Below the pieces are notes generated by a model that saw only the letters and a list, made by a program, of their open reading frames with translations, searched no databases and had not been told where the DNA came from. The translations under genes were made by a program, and so were the position numbers. A stretch of DNA of 64,000 nt from Natrinema ejinorense (GTDB taxonomy: Archaea; Halobacteriota; Halobacteria; Halobacteriales; Natrialbaceae): assembly GCF_002494345.1 (NCBI RefSeq), contig NZ_NXNI01000001.1, positions 2,108,001-2,172,000 on the forward strand. The letters run 5' to 3'. Positions 8,793-19,900 of the stretch are shown piece after piece (position 1 is the first letter of the stretch; each line of letters begins with the position of its first letter).

Positions 8793-8842
8793 TTTTTCTA
8801 CCCGACCGAACGTTCGGTTAACTATGATACCGAACGTTCGGT
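8793..8842 (+). promoter_or_regulatory. Promoter and twin TetR operators of the RND exporter
   Basis: A TATA-like box (tttttcta, 8793-8800) is followed by two copies of the perfect 14-bp palindrome ACCGAACGTTCGGT, at 8805-8818 and 8829-8842, with centres 24 bp apart. The expected transcription start (~8824) lies between the operators, so a bound TetR dimer pair would block the promoter. An ATG at 8824 would open a 12-codon frame ending at 8862, overlapping the exporter start codon by ATGA. Confidence 0.8.
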
Positions 8843-8858
8843 TGGTGGCGTGGTCACG

Positions 8859-11720
8859 ATGAGCGCCGAGACGATTGCAGCGGCGATCACGGAGAATCGA
8901 CGGGTCGTTCTCGTCGCGATACTGTTGCTCACGGCCGGACTCGGTGCCGGAGCTACCGCGATCGAGGAAGACACTGCGATGGACGAGTTCCGGACCGAGT
9001 CCGACGAGCGCGAGACACTCGAGTACATCGACGAACACTTCGCGACGCGCGGTGGCGAGACGACGACGGCACAAGTGGTCGTCGAAGCGGACGGGGACAG
9101 CGGGAACGTCCTCGAGCGCGAGTCCCTCGTCTCCGTCCTCGAGTTCCAGCGGGCGCTCCACGACGACGACCGCGTTTCCCGGACGCTGGTCGACGACGAC
9201 CCGATCGTCAGCGTTCCGAGCGCGATCGCGACGACGGCGATCCACGAGGACCGTGCGAGGGAGCTCGAATCGCGGGCCGCCGAGTTGAACGCGACCGAAG
9301 CGAAACTCGCCGGAGCGCTCGAGCGCCTCGAAGCCGATCCGGACGCTGCCATCGAAGCCGAGTTCGAGGCCGTCGACGAACGGACGCCGGTCGAACTCAC
9401 CGACGACCACGCCGACACGTTCGAGACGGCGGCCAAGCGGCTGCGTCGAGCCGAGACGGAGTCCGAGCGCGAGACGGCGTATCGACAGGGAACGCGTGGC
9501 GTCCTCGGCGACGAGTACGATGCGCTCGCGGCGGATCGGGCGGCTCTCGACGACGGCCTCGAGCCGTCGCTCACGGCCCAGATCGATCACGTGGAGTCGA
9601 TGAGCGACGACGAACTCGCGGCGACGATCGAACGGGTACTCGGCGCGGACGAGGGTCGCGACGAACTGTTCGCGCTCATGCCGACCGCGTACGAACCCGG
9701 CGAGCCGACGGCGTCGGGAACGATCGTCGCCGTCGTCCAGGATACCGAGGGCGAGTACGTCGCGGTGGACAGCGCCCCGGCATCGATCGTCACTGGCCAG
9801 CAAGCGATCGCCGAAATCGGCGAGGCGGAACTCGAGGGATCGGCGTCCGTGTTCGGCAACGGTATGACCGCGGACGAGATCGAATCGGCGGCTCCGGACA
9901 GCCTCGCCGTCGTGGGTCCGCTGGCGTTCGCGTTCGTCCTCGTGGTCCTGTCGATCGCTTACCGGGATCCGATCGACGTCGTCGTCGGACTCGTCGGCAT
10001 CGTGCTCGTCCTCGTCTGGACGTTCGGCACGATGGGCTGGCTCGGTATCGATTTCGCCCTCGTATTCGTCCCGGTTCCCGTACTCCTGATCGCGTTGTCG
10101 ATCGACTACGCGATCCACCTCCTCATGCGGTATCGGGAGGAACGAACCGACGGCACGCTCGACGCCGACGCCGGGATGGCTGCCGGCCTCGTCGGCGTCG
10201 GTGTCGCACTCGTCACCGTGACGCTGACCACGGCGGTCGGCTTCCTCTCGAACGTCGTGGGCCCGATCGGTCCGCTTCGGGAGTTCGGCATCGTCTGCGC
10301 TATCGGGATCGTCGCCGCGCTCGCGGTGTTCGGTCTGTTCGTCCCAGCCGTAACCGTCTCGATCGACGACTTCCTCGAGACACGAGGAATCGACCGTCGC
10401 CGATCCGCTCTCGGGACGGGCGACCGGCTCCGTCCAGTACTCGTGGTCGGGAAGCGGATCGCCAATCGGGCACCGCTGGCGCTTCTCGTCGTCGCAGTCG
10501 TCCTCAGTGCGGGTGGGGCCTACGGCGGGACGCAGGTCGACACCAGCTTCGACACGGCCGCGTTCCTGCCCGACGAACCCGAGTGGACCCACGAACTCCC
10601 CGATTCGGTGGCCCCCCGTACGTACACCGCGGCTCCGACGATCGAAACCCTCAACGAGGAGTTCGTCCGTCAGGACAGGCGCGCACAGATACTCGTCGCG
10701 GGTGATATCACCGACTCGGAGACGTTACAACGGGTCGATACCGCCGGACGGGAAGCGGCGACGAGCGATACAGTCGCACGACTCCCGAACGACGCCCCCG
10801 CCATCCGGAGCCCAGTTACCGCGATGGAATCGGTCGCCGCGACGAACGAATCGTTCAACGAGACGTTCCACGATGCGGATACGGACGGCGACGGGGTTCC
10901 CAACTCGAGACTGGCACCCCTTTATGACGAGTTCTTCGCCGCCGATTCCGCGACCGCCGAGACGGTCATCCACCGGACCGACGAGGGCGAGTACGAGGCG
11001 CTTCGACTGATCGTCACGGCCGCCGGCGACGCCTCCAACGGGGCGGTGACGACGGAAACGCGAGCCGCCGCGACGGCTGTCGACGGTGACGGGGTGACTG
11101 CCACCGTCACCGGGCAGGGAACCGTACTGAACTATCAGACGGAACGGGCCATCGTCGAAACGATCGTCACGAGCCTGCTCGCTACGCTCGCCGTCGTCGG
11201 CTGTCTGCTGGTGGTCGTCTCCCGCCGGACGGCAGGATCAGCCACGCTCGGACTCGTCACACTGATTCCCGTCCTCCTGACCCTCTGTTGGGTCCTCGGG
11301 ACGATGTGGCTACTCGAGATCCCCTTCAACTACATCACCGGCATGATCGCGAGTCTCACGATCGGGCTCGGAATCGATTACAGCGTCCACGTGAGCGAAC
11401 GGTACCACCGGGAACTCGAGCGGGGCGGGACGATCGGTGACGCCCTCGAACGGACGGTGACCGGGACTGGCGGTGCGTTGCTTGGAAGCGCGGCAACCAC
11501 GGCCGGCGGGTTCGGCATCCTCGGGTTCGCCTTTCTCCCCTCGCTGCAGTACTTCGGGCTCATCGCGGCGATCTCGATCGGATACGCGCTCGTCGCGAGC
11601 GTGATCATCCTCCCGACGCTCCTCGTCTACTGGACGCGGTTCGCCGCTCCCGATCGGGGGCCGTCGGGACCCGAACGGGCGTCACAGCCCCCCGCGACGT
11701 CGACCGCGGAGGACGACTGA
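8859..11720 (+). CDS. RND/MMPL-superfamily exporter
   Basis: 953 residues with the duplicated RND layout. There is one N-terminal TM helix (~12-32), a large extracytoplasmic loop (~33-340), five TM helices (~345-500), a second N-terminal-type TM (~545), a second loop, and a final five-helix bundle (~770-930). The 12-helix total fits an MMPL/SSD-type exporter driven by ion gradients. Conserved Asp residues in TM4 (LSIDYAIHLLMRY) and TM10 (GLGIDYSVHVSERYHREL) are intact. A calcium-binding-like DTDGDGVPNS loop sits at ~672. The start could be GTG 8850 or ATG 8859; I prefer the ATG. It is divergent from, and by its operators controlled by, the TetR gene. It probably expels lipophilic or toxic compounds. 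Confidence 0.92.
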   Translation: MSAETIAAAITENRRVVLVAILLLTAGLGAGATAIEEDTAMDEFRTESDERETLEYIDEHFATRGGETTTAQVVVEADGDSGNVLERESLVSVLEFQRALHDDDRVSRTLVDDDPIVSVPSAIATTAIHEDRARELESRAAELNATEAKLAGALERLEADPDAAIEAEFEAVDERTPVELTDDHADTFETAAKRLRRAETESERETAYRQGTRGVLGDEYDALAADRAALDDGLEPSLTAQIDHVESMSDDELAATIERVLGADEGRDELFALMPTAYEPGEPTASGTIVAVVQDTEGEYVAVDSAPASIVTGQQAIAEIGEAELEGSASVFGNGMTADEIESAAPDSLAVVGPLAFAFVLVVLSIAYRDPIDVVVGLVGIVLVLVWTFGTMGWLGIDFALVFVPVPVLLIALSIDYAIHLLMRYREERTDGTLDADAGMAAGLVGVGVALVTVTLTTAVGFLSNVVGPIGPLREFGIVCAIGIVAALAVFGLFVPAVTVSIDDFLETRGIDRRRSALGTGDRLRPVLVVGKRIANRAPLALLVVAVVLSAGGAYGGTQVDTSFDTAAFLPDEPEWTHELPDSVAPRTYTAAPTIETLNEEFVRQDRRAQILVAGDITDSETLQRVDTAGREAATSDTVARLPNDAPAIRSPVTAMESVAATNESFNETFHDADTDGDGVPNSRLAPLYDEFFAADSATAETVIHRTDEGEYEALRLIVTAAGDASNGAVTTETRAAATAVDGDGVTATVTGQGTVLNYQTERAIVETIVTSLLATLAVVGCLLVVVSRRTAGSATLGLVTLIPVLLTLCWVLGTMWLLEIPFNYITGMIASLTIGLGIDYSVHVSERYHRELERGGTIGDALERTVTGTGGALLGSAATTAGGFGILGFAFLPSLQYFGLIAAISIGYALVASVIILPTLLVYWTRFAAPDRGPSGPERASQPPATSTAEDD

Positions 11721-11985
11721 CGGCACCGAACCGTTGCGACGCCCGAGACCGCTCCTGAACGAACCCATCGAACACCCATCCCGCGACGACTCGATCGTGT
11801 TTCGACGCCCGTCGCCGCCGGGAACGGCGTCTCGAGAACGATCGGTGTGAACCGTTTGGTTCGGCAGTATACCAGCGCGCGGTGGAACCATATTGCGGTC
11901 CCTCGTCGTTGTATTTACGTCTTAGATGTCTGATTATATTGTGTGAGCTACATTGAGTGGGTCGGCAAAGGTGGCGTGTGGTTTC

Positions 11986-12414
11986 ATGACGGAAACAGAA
12001 CTCGGCACTCACGAGTGGTGGGAATCGTACAAGGAGACGGTAAACAGCGATCCCGAACTGAACGTCAGGGGACACGGCAAGTTCTCCGAAAACTTCTACG
12101 TCGAGATCGGCGACGAGCGCGTCCTCCTCGAGATGGACGACGGCGAGATCGAAACCCTCGTGCCCAACCCGACGATGAACCACCAGTGGTCGTTCGGCGT
12201 CGAAGGCGACCGCGAGACCTGGGAGGAGTTCGTCCGGGAGACGCCACCCGCGTTCAACCACGAGATCATCGCGTCACACTATCGAACGACGGTTCGCAAC
12301 GAGGACGGTCACCTCGAGTTGACCGGCGACAACAAGAAGATCTTCCAGCATCTGCGCGCGTTCCAGCGAACGCTCGATCTGATGCGGGTCGCACACAACG
12401 ATGGGGGAAGCTGA
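11986..12414 (+). CDS. Small SCP2-like/haloarchaeal conserved protein
   Basis: 142 residues. The central part (GKFSENFYVEIGDERVLLEMDDGEIETL, read in pieces at ~26-53) has the alternating pattern of an SCP2 sterol-carrier-type sheet, followed by a Trp-rich segment and a helical C-terminus. The assignment to SCP2 is by resemblance only. It overlaps or abuts the next gene, an alpha/beta hydrolase whose ATG lies 1 bp after this stop codon, so the two are surely cotranscribed and probably act on the same hydrophobic ester or aromatic compound. I chose ATG 11986 because the upstream codons (MSGSAKVACGF) are unlike haloarchaeal N-termini. The promoter region at 11915-11945 is AT-rich. Confidence 0.7.
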   Translation: MTETELGTHEWWESYKETVNSDPELNVRGHGKFSENFYVEIGDERVLLEMDDGEIETLVPNPTMNHQWSFGVEGDRETWEEFVRETPPAFNHEIIASHYRTTVRNEDGHLELTGDNKKIFQHLRAFQRTLDLMRVAHNDGGS

Positions 12415-12415
12415 G

Positions 12416-13381
12416 ATGGCCGAAACCTACCAGCAGGGCGACGTCGAACCGATCGACGGGTCGTACGTCCACGTGGACGTCGAGGGCGTCGATCACCGGA
12501 TCTATTTCGAGGAGAACGGGCCCGAAGATGGCATCCCGCTGGTCTGTCAGCACACGGCCGGCAACAACTGCCAGGAGTGGCGTCACCTCCTGACGAACGA
12601 GGACATCACGGAGGAATTCCGCGTCATCGCTCACGACTTGCCGTATCACGGCAAGTCGGTCCCCCCGACCACCCAGGAGTGGTGGACCGACGACTACACC
12701 ATGACCGCCAAGCGGTTCACCGAGACGCTCGTGAACCTCGCCGACGCCCTCGAGCTCGAAGACCCGATTTACATGGGCTCGAGTATGGGCGGCAACATCG
12801 CCCTCGAGCTGGCCGACTGGTACCCCGAGCGATTCCGGGCGCTGATCGGACTCGAGTGCGGTGCCCACAGCCCCGGGTTCTACATCGACTGGCTCGACCA
12901 CCCCGAAGTGAACACGACGGAGGTCAACGCCTACGCCTGTTGGGGGTTGATGGCACCCCAGAGCCCCGAACAGACCCGCCGCGAGACGATGTATCTCTAC
13001 GAACAGGGCGCGACGGGCGTGTTCAAGGGCGACCTCTACTACTACTCCGTCGATCACGACTACCGCGACAAGCTCGATCAGGTCAACGCCGACGAGTGTC
13101 CCCTCTACATCGCCAACGGCGAGTACGACTATCTGACCACACCCGAAGACGGTCGGCAGACCGCAGCGGGGATCGGCGAGGGTGCGACCGCGATCGAGTT
13201 CGCCGAGATCGGGCACTTCCCGATGAGCGAACACCCGGAACTGTTCAACGCATACATACAGGAGGTGCTCGCCGACGTCACCGGCGACCGGGACGAGGAG
13301 CTTCCGGACGTCCTCGAGCCGGACGACGTCGGCATCGAACTCCATCAGCAGGGGCCAGCACGCGAGAAACACGCCGAATAG
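12416..13381 (+). CDS. Alpha/beta-fold hydrolase
   Basis: 321 residues with a complete alpha/beta-hydrolase fold. The oxyanion-hole strand is IPLVCQHTAGNN (~41-52), and the nucleophile elbow GSSMGG places Ser at ~120. The acid is most likely the Asp in NGEYDYLTTPED (~239), and the catalytic His is in EIGHFPMSEHP (~267). All triad elements appear intact. An insert between the nucleophile and the acid forms a lid domain. The closest recognisable relatives are esterases and meta-cleavage-product hydrolases; the substrate is not determinable. It follows the SCP2-like gene by one base and is translationally coupled to it; no catabolic genes flank the pair. Confidence 0.88.
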   Translation: MAETYQQGDVEPIDGSYVHVDVEGVDHRIYFEENGPEDGIPLVCQHTAGNNCQEWRHLLTNEDITEEFRVIAHDLPYHGKSVPPTTQEWWTDDYTMTAKRFTETLVNLADALELEDPIYMGSSMGGNIALELADWYPERFRALIGLECGAHSPGFYIDWLDHPEVNTTEVNAYACWGLMAPQSPEQTRRETMYLYEQGATGVFKGDLYYYSVDHDYRDKLDQVNADECPLYIANGEYDYLTTPEDGRQTAAGIGEGATAIEFAEIGHFPMSEHPELFNAYIQEVLADVTGDRDEELPDVLEPDDVGIELHQQGPAREKHAE

Positions 13382-13538
13382 TCGCTCCCAACCCGATTTT
13401 CGATCGGTTCCCGTCCTGGCCACCCGTCGGTGGTCTCACTTCGGGATCCGTTTTTCGACGCTATCGAACGGCGGACAGAGCAGCCGGTCGAACACAAGAC
13501 TGATACTACCTGTTGACAGTTATCATGCAACAACATTC

Positions 13539-13676
13539 ATGCCAGGAACGACATCCGAACCGGATCGGTACGCCGAGCACCAGACGGAGGAGGGAACCGT
13601 CCGCATCTTCGACCGGAGAAACGATGCAGCCTGGATCGAATCGGATACGACGCTATCGATCGCCTGGCAGACCTGA
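13539..13676 (+). CDS. 45-residue haloarchaeal small protein
   Basis: ATG at 13539 opens a 45-codon frame ending TGA at 13676. The product is acidic, and its C-terminal half ends in a strand-rich stretch (VRIFDRRNDAAWIESDTTLSI). This pattern of an acidic linker followed by 'V-x-h-Y/F-D-x-x-N-x-x-A-W-h-x-S/A-D' is seen in a widespread family of tiny haloarchaeal proteins (I recall it as DUF7331, from memory). An upstream ATG at 13525 lies in another frame. No partner gene is adjacent and the function is unknown. The stop and start are in good haloarchaeal codons, whereas the overlapping longer frame on the same strand is Arg/Ser-rich and rejected. Confidence 0.6.
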   Translation: MPGTTSEPDRYAEHQTEEGTVRIFDRRNDAAWIESDTTLSIAWQT

Positions 13677-13909
13677 GAACACGGAGCCGCGATCACAGTC
13701 GTTCCACGTCAGTGGACACGCTCGCGAACCGGTAGTCCGATGTAGTACGTCGATTCCGTTCCGTCCAGGCGAAAAAACGAGCGTGACGGAGAGGGGTTCT
13801 CACCCTCGTCCATCGATTCGTGCGTTCGTCGTCCGATACCGTTGGACTCCCATCGCCGCCAGCGAGTGTCCGTCCTACACTGTCGGTCGTGGCAGGTCCT
13901 GGGTCGACC

Positions 13910-16900
13910 TCACGGAGCGAGGCCCGATTGCGCGGTACTACCGGCGTCCGCGATCAGTTCCGCAGCGTCGGTCTCTTCACCGTCCTCGATCGTGACGGAC
14001 GCACCATCGTACTCGGCGTCGAGCATCTCGGTCCGCCACAGGTACCCATCGTCTTCGACGATGACCGACTGGACGCCCGAGGCGTCTGGCTCGAACTCGA
14101 ACGTCGCATCGTCACCGGCACCATCGACGACTTCGAATTCGGCCGTGAACGCGTCGACCGGTGTGTCGTCCTGTCGCGGTGGCGCCCAGTTCGGAGCGAT
14201 GACCAGGATCCCCTCGTTCTCGATATCGACGACCTGCCAGTGTGGTCGATCGATATCCTCGAGTTCGAGGGCGTCGGAGTCGTACCGGAGAACGAGCGTG
14301 TACGCACTGATCTTCGTCGTGTTGTCAGTTGCGGACTCGATGTCGGTGTCGACGGTGACGGTCTCGCCGACCGCAGCGCTGTCCTCGTCGACATCCGCGT
14401 CGACGATGACATCGACGTCGCTCTCGTCGTCCGTTTCGGTGAGCGTCACGTCGACGGTGACGGTCGTGTCGGCGTCGACACTCACGGTCTCGCTTGCGTC
14501 TTCGTAGCCGTCGGCGGTGATCTCGAGCGTGTACTCGCCTTCCTCGAGCTCAAGTTCGTAGCTGCCGTCGTCGGCAGTCGTCACCGTCTCATCGTCAGCG
14601 CTGATAGTCGCGTTAGCGATCGGTTCGCCGTCCTCGTCGGTGACGGTCCCCGCGACCGTTCCGACGCTCGGGGTCGGTTCGCTCCCGCCATCGTCCTCCT
14701 TGAGGGAGACGTCGACGGTCACGTTCGAGTTCGCCTCGACCGTAACGTTCTGGGTGGCGTCCTCGTAGCCCTCCGCCGAGACGGTGAGGGCGTACTCACC
14801 GCTCTCGAGTTCGAGTGCATAGCTCCCGTTGTCGTCGGTCGTCGTCTGCTCATCACCGACGCTGACAGTCGCGTTGACGACCGGCTCGCCATCCGTGTCA
14901 GTGACGGTTCCCTCGAGGGTCCCGACAGTCGGCGTCGGGTCCTCGTCCTCGAGTGCCTCGAGCTGATCGGCTGCGCCGTTCAGGTTGGGCTGGATGTCGG
15001 TTTCGACGAGGTCGGCAGCGTCGCGAAGCGACTGGGCTGCCGTCTCGGCGAGTCCGCCCTGTTCTTCGAGGTCATCCGCAACGTCGCGTGCGTCGGCCGG
15101 CGATTGGACTTCCTCGGGGTCGACATCGGCGATGCCGCCCTGGTTGATCACTGCAACGACTCGATCGAAGATGGCCGCTTCGCGGTCGTCAGCATCCGCT
15201 CGAAGGCGATCGGCTTCCGCCGTAGCTTCCGAGACGGTCTCGGCTTCGACCGGGTCGACCTGTTCGACGTTCTCGACATCGGCACCGACGAGTCCAGCCT
15301 TCTGCTGGAGCTTGTCGTTGAACGACGTGATCGCGTCGTTGGCGCTCGCGATTTCGTTGTCGTTGACGCTTTCGACTGTCTCGGCGACTTCCGAACCCTC
15401 GTCCGAGTCGTCCTCGAGAGAGATGTCGACAGTCGCAGTCGAGTTCGCCTCGACTGTAACGTTCGCCGTGGCGTCCTCGTAGCCCTCCGCCGAGACGGTG
15501 AGGGTGTACTCACCGCTCTCGATCTCGAGGGTGTAGGAGCCGTCGTCGGCGGTCGTCGTCTGCTCGTCGCCGACAGCCACGGTTGCGTTGGCGATCGGCT
15601 CACCGTCAGCATCAGTGATGGTCCCGTTGACCGTGCCGACGGTCGGTTCGCTTCCGCCATCTTCCTCGAGGGTGAGGTCGACAGTCGCAGTCGAGTTCGC
15701 CTCGACTGTAACGTTCTGGGTGGCGTCCTCGTAGCCCTCCGCCGAGACGGTGAGGGTGTACTCGCCGCTCTCGATCTCGAGGGTGTAGGAGCCGTCGTCG
15801 GCGGTCGTCGTCTGCTCGTCGCCGACAGTGACCGTCGCGTTGGCGACCGGTGCGCCGTCGGCGTCGGTGACGGTTCCCTCGAGGGTGCCGACAGTCGGCG
15901 TCGGGTCGTCGTCCTCGAGTGCCTCGAGTTGGTCGGCCGCACCGTTCAGGTTGGGCTGGATATCGGTTTCGACGATATCGGCGGCGTCGCGTAGCGACTG
16001 GGCTGCCGTCTCGGCGAGTCCGCCCTGTTCTTCGAGGTCGTCGGCGACGTCACGTGCGTCGGCCGGCGACTGGACTTCCGCAGGGTCGACGTCGGCGATG
16101 CCGCCCTGGTTGATCACCGCGACGACTCGATCGAAGATCGCAGCCTGTCGGTCGTCAGCATCCGCTCGGAGGCGATCGGCTTCCGCCTGAGCCTCCGAGA
16201 CGCTTTCGGCCTCGACCGGATCGACTTCCGAAACGTTCTCCACGTCGGCCCCGACGAGTCCAGCCTTCTGCTGGAGTTCGGCGTTGAACGAGCCGATCGC
16301 GTCGTTCGCGCTCGCGATCTCGTTTTCGTTAACGCTCTCGACCGTTTCGGCGACTTCCGAACCCTCGTCCGAGTCGTCCTCGAGGGAGACATCGACGGTC
16401 ACAGTCGAGTCAGCCTCGACCGTGACGTTTGCCGTAGCGTTCTCGTAACCGTCGGCGGTAATCTCGAGGGTGTACTCTCCTTCCTCGAGTTCGATCGCAT
16501 AGCTCCCGTTGTCGTCGGTCGTCGTCTGCTCGTCGCCGACGGTGACGGTTGCGTTCGCGATCGGTGCGCCGTCCGTATCGGTGACGGTCCCGTTGACCGT
16601 GCCGACGTCCGGGGACGGTTCGCTCCCGTCATCTTCTTCGAGGGAGACGTCGACGGTCACGGTCGAGTTCGCCTCGACCGTAACGTTCTGGGTGGCGTCC
16701 TCGTAGCCCTCCGCCGAGACGGTGAGGGCGTACTCACCGCTCTCGAGTTCGATCGCATAGCTCCCGTTGTCGTCGGTCGTCGTCTGCTCGTCGCCGACGA
16801 CGACAGTCGCGTTGGCGATCGGCTCGCTGTCGGCATCAGTGACCGTTCCGTCAATCGTTCCGACGGCCGGCGTCGGGTCGCCGTCCTCGAGTGCCTCGAG

Positions 16901-19900
16901 CTGATCAGCTGCGCCGTTCAGGTTGGGCTGGATGTCGGTTTCGACGATATCGGCAGCGTCTCGCAGCGACTGGGCTGCCGTCTCGGCGAGTCCGCCCTGT
17001 TCTTCGAGGTCATCCGCAACGTCGCGTGCGTCGGCCGGCGACTGGACTTCCGCAGGGTCGACGTCGGCGATGCCGCCCTGGTTGATCACCGCGACGACTC
17101 GATCGAAGATCGCAGCCTGTCGGTCGTCAGCGTCGGCTCGGAGGCGATCGGCTTCCGCCTGGGCCTCCGAGACGGTCTCGGCCTCGACCGGATCGACTTT
17201 CGTAACGTTCTCGACGTCGGCACCGACGAGTCCAGCTTTCTGCTGGAGCTTATCGTTGAACGAGCCGATCGAATCGTTCGCGCTCGCGATCTCGTTTTCG
17301 TTAACGCTCGCGACGACTTCGGCGACCGACTCCGATCCCTCGTCCGAGTCGTCCTCGAGAGAGACATCGACGGTCTCAGTCGAGTCAGCCTCGACCGTGA
17401 CGTTTGCCGTGGCGTTCTCGTAGCCGTCGGCGGTGATCTCGAGGGTGTAGTCCCCTTCCTCGAGCTCGATCGCATAGCTCCCGTTGTCGTCGGTCGTCGT
17501 CTGCTCGTTGCCGACGGCCACAGTGGCGTTGGCGATCGGCTCGCCATCCGTATCGGTGACGGTTCCTTCGAGGGTCCCGACGCTCGGGGCCGGGTCGTCG
17601 TCTTCGAGTGCCTCGAGCTTGTCGGCTGCGCCGTTCAGGTTGGGCTGGATGTCGGTTTCGACGAGGTCGGCAGCGTCTCGCAGCGACTGGGCTGCCGTCT
17701 CGGCGAGTCCGCCCTGTTCTTCGAGGTCGTCGGCGACGTCACGTGCGTCGGCCGGCGATTGGACTTCCGCAGGGTCGACGTCGGCGATGCCGCCCTGGTT
17801 GATCACTGCAACGACTCGATCGAAGATCGCAGCCTGTCGATCGTCAGCGTCGGCTCGGAGGCGATCGGCTTCCGCCTGGGCCTCCGAGACGGTCTCGGCT
17901 TCGACCGGGTCGACCTGTTCGACGTTCTCGACATCGGCACCGACGAGTCCAGCCTTCTGCTGGAGCTTGTCGTTGAACGAGCCGATCGCGTCGTTCGCAG
18001 CCGTAATTTCGTTGTTGTTAACGCTTTCGACGACTTCCGCAACCGACCCCGGTCCCTCATCCGAGTCGTCCTCGAGGGAGACGTCGACGGTCACGGTCGA
18101 GTCGGCCTCGACCGTGACGTTTGCCGTGGCGTTCTCGTAGCCTGCTGCCGAGACGGTGAGTTCGTACTCACCGCTCTCGAGCTCGAGGGTGTAGGAGCCG
18201 TCGTCGGCGGTCGTCGTCTGCTCGTCGCCGACGGTGACGGTCGCGTTGGCGATCGGCTCGCCATCGGCGTCGGTGACGGTTCCGTCAATCGTTCCGACGG
18301 TCGGCTCGAGTTCCTCGAGCGTCACGTCGACAGTGTTCGTCTCGTCGGCCTCGACTGTCACGACTTCGCTGACGTTCTGGTATCCCTCGGCCGAAATCGT
18401 GACCGTGTGGTTACCGGGCTCGAGTTCGAGTTCGTAGGAGCCGTCGTCGGCAGTCGTCGTCTCCTGACCCTCGGCGGTCACGGTCGCGTTGGCGACCGGC
18501 TCGCCGGCGGCGTCGGTGATGGTCCCCGCAACCGTCCCGACGGGCGGCTCGACGTCTTCCTCGTCGACGGTGATGTCGAGGACAGTCGTCTCACCGGAGA
18601 CGACGGTCACGGTTTCGCTGGTGTCTCCGTACCCCTCAGAACTGACTGCGAGGGTGTACTCGTCCAGTCCCTGTTCGAGGACGTAGCTGCCATCGTCGGC
18701 GCTCGTCGTCTGCTTGTCACCGACGGTGATTGGCACGTCGCCGACCGGCTCGCCGTCGGCGTTGGTGACAGTCCCGTCGACTGTCCCGACGGTTGGCTGG
18801 ATCTCGAACTCGTAGAAGCCGTCGTCGTCGGTCGTCGTCTGCTTGTCGTCGATACTGACGGTCGCGCCGGCGATCGGTTCGCCGTCCTCGTCGGTGACGG
18901 TTCCTTCGACTGTGCCGACAGCCGAGTCGGTATCGTCGGATCGCACCAGCGAGACGTCGACGGTCACAGTCGAGTTAGCTTCGACCGTGACGTTCTCGCT
19001 GGCGTCCTCGTAGCCCGCTGCCGAGACGGTGAGTTCGTACTCACCGCTCTCGAGTTCGAGCGCGTAGGAGCCGTCCTCGGCGGTCGTCGTCTGCTCGTCG
19101 CCGACGGCCACAGTGGCGTTGGCGACCCGCTCGCCATCCGTATCGGTGACGGTTCCCTCGAGGGTGCCGACAGTCGGCGTCGGGTCGTCGTCCTCGAGTG
19201 CCTCGAGCTGGTCGGCCGCACCGTTCAGGTTGGGCTGGATGTCGGTTTCGACGATATCGGCGGCGTCGCGTAGCGACTGGGCTGCCGTCTCGGCGAGTCC
19301 GCCCTGTTCTTCGAGGTCGTCGGCGACGTCACGTGCGTCGGCCGGCGACTGGACCTCCGCAGGGTCGACGTCGGCGATGCCGCCCTGGTTGATCACTGCA
19401 ACGACTCGATCGAAGATGGCCGCTTCGCGGTCGTCAGCATCCGCTCGAAGGCGATCGGCTTCCGCCTGTGCCTCCGAGACGCTCTCGGCCTCGACCGGAT
19501 CGACTTCCGAAACATTCTCGACGTCGGCCCCGACGAGTCCAGCCTTCTGCTGGAGTTCGGCGTTGAACGAGCCGATCGCGTCGTTGGCGCTCGCGATCTC
19601 GTTGTCGTTGACGCTCTCGACGGTCGTGGCGACCTCGTCCGATCCCTCACCCGAGTCGTCTTCGTCGCCCTCGTCCCCGTCGTCGTCCGGGGTCTCGAGG
19701 GTAACGTCGACTGTCGCGGTCGAATCGGCCTCGACCGAGACGTTCTCGCTGGCGTCCTCGTAGCCGTCGGCGGTAATCTCGAGCGTGTACTCGCCCGGCT
19801 CGAGTTCGAGCGCGTAGCTGCCGTCGTCGGCAGTCGTCGTCTGCTCGTCGCCGACGGTGACGGTCGCGTTGGCGACCGGCTCGCTGTCGGCGTCGGTGAC

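Noticed and set aside
8577-10592. 671-codon minus-strand frame opposite the RND exporter
   Set aside because: Antisense of an obvious 953-residue RND protein with all expected TM helices; composition is Arg/Asp-rich noise.
13820-15994. Long plus-strand open frame (724 codons) across the giant protein
   Set aside because: It is antisense to the real gene. Its Arg/Val/Asp-rich product arises from the repeated GC-rich codons, and it has no signal, motif or conserved start.
17759-19273. Second long plus-strand open frame (504 codons) in the giant gene
   Set aside because: Same antisense artefact; its repeats mirror the modules of the minus-strand protein.
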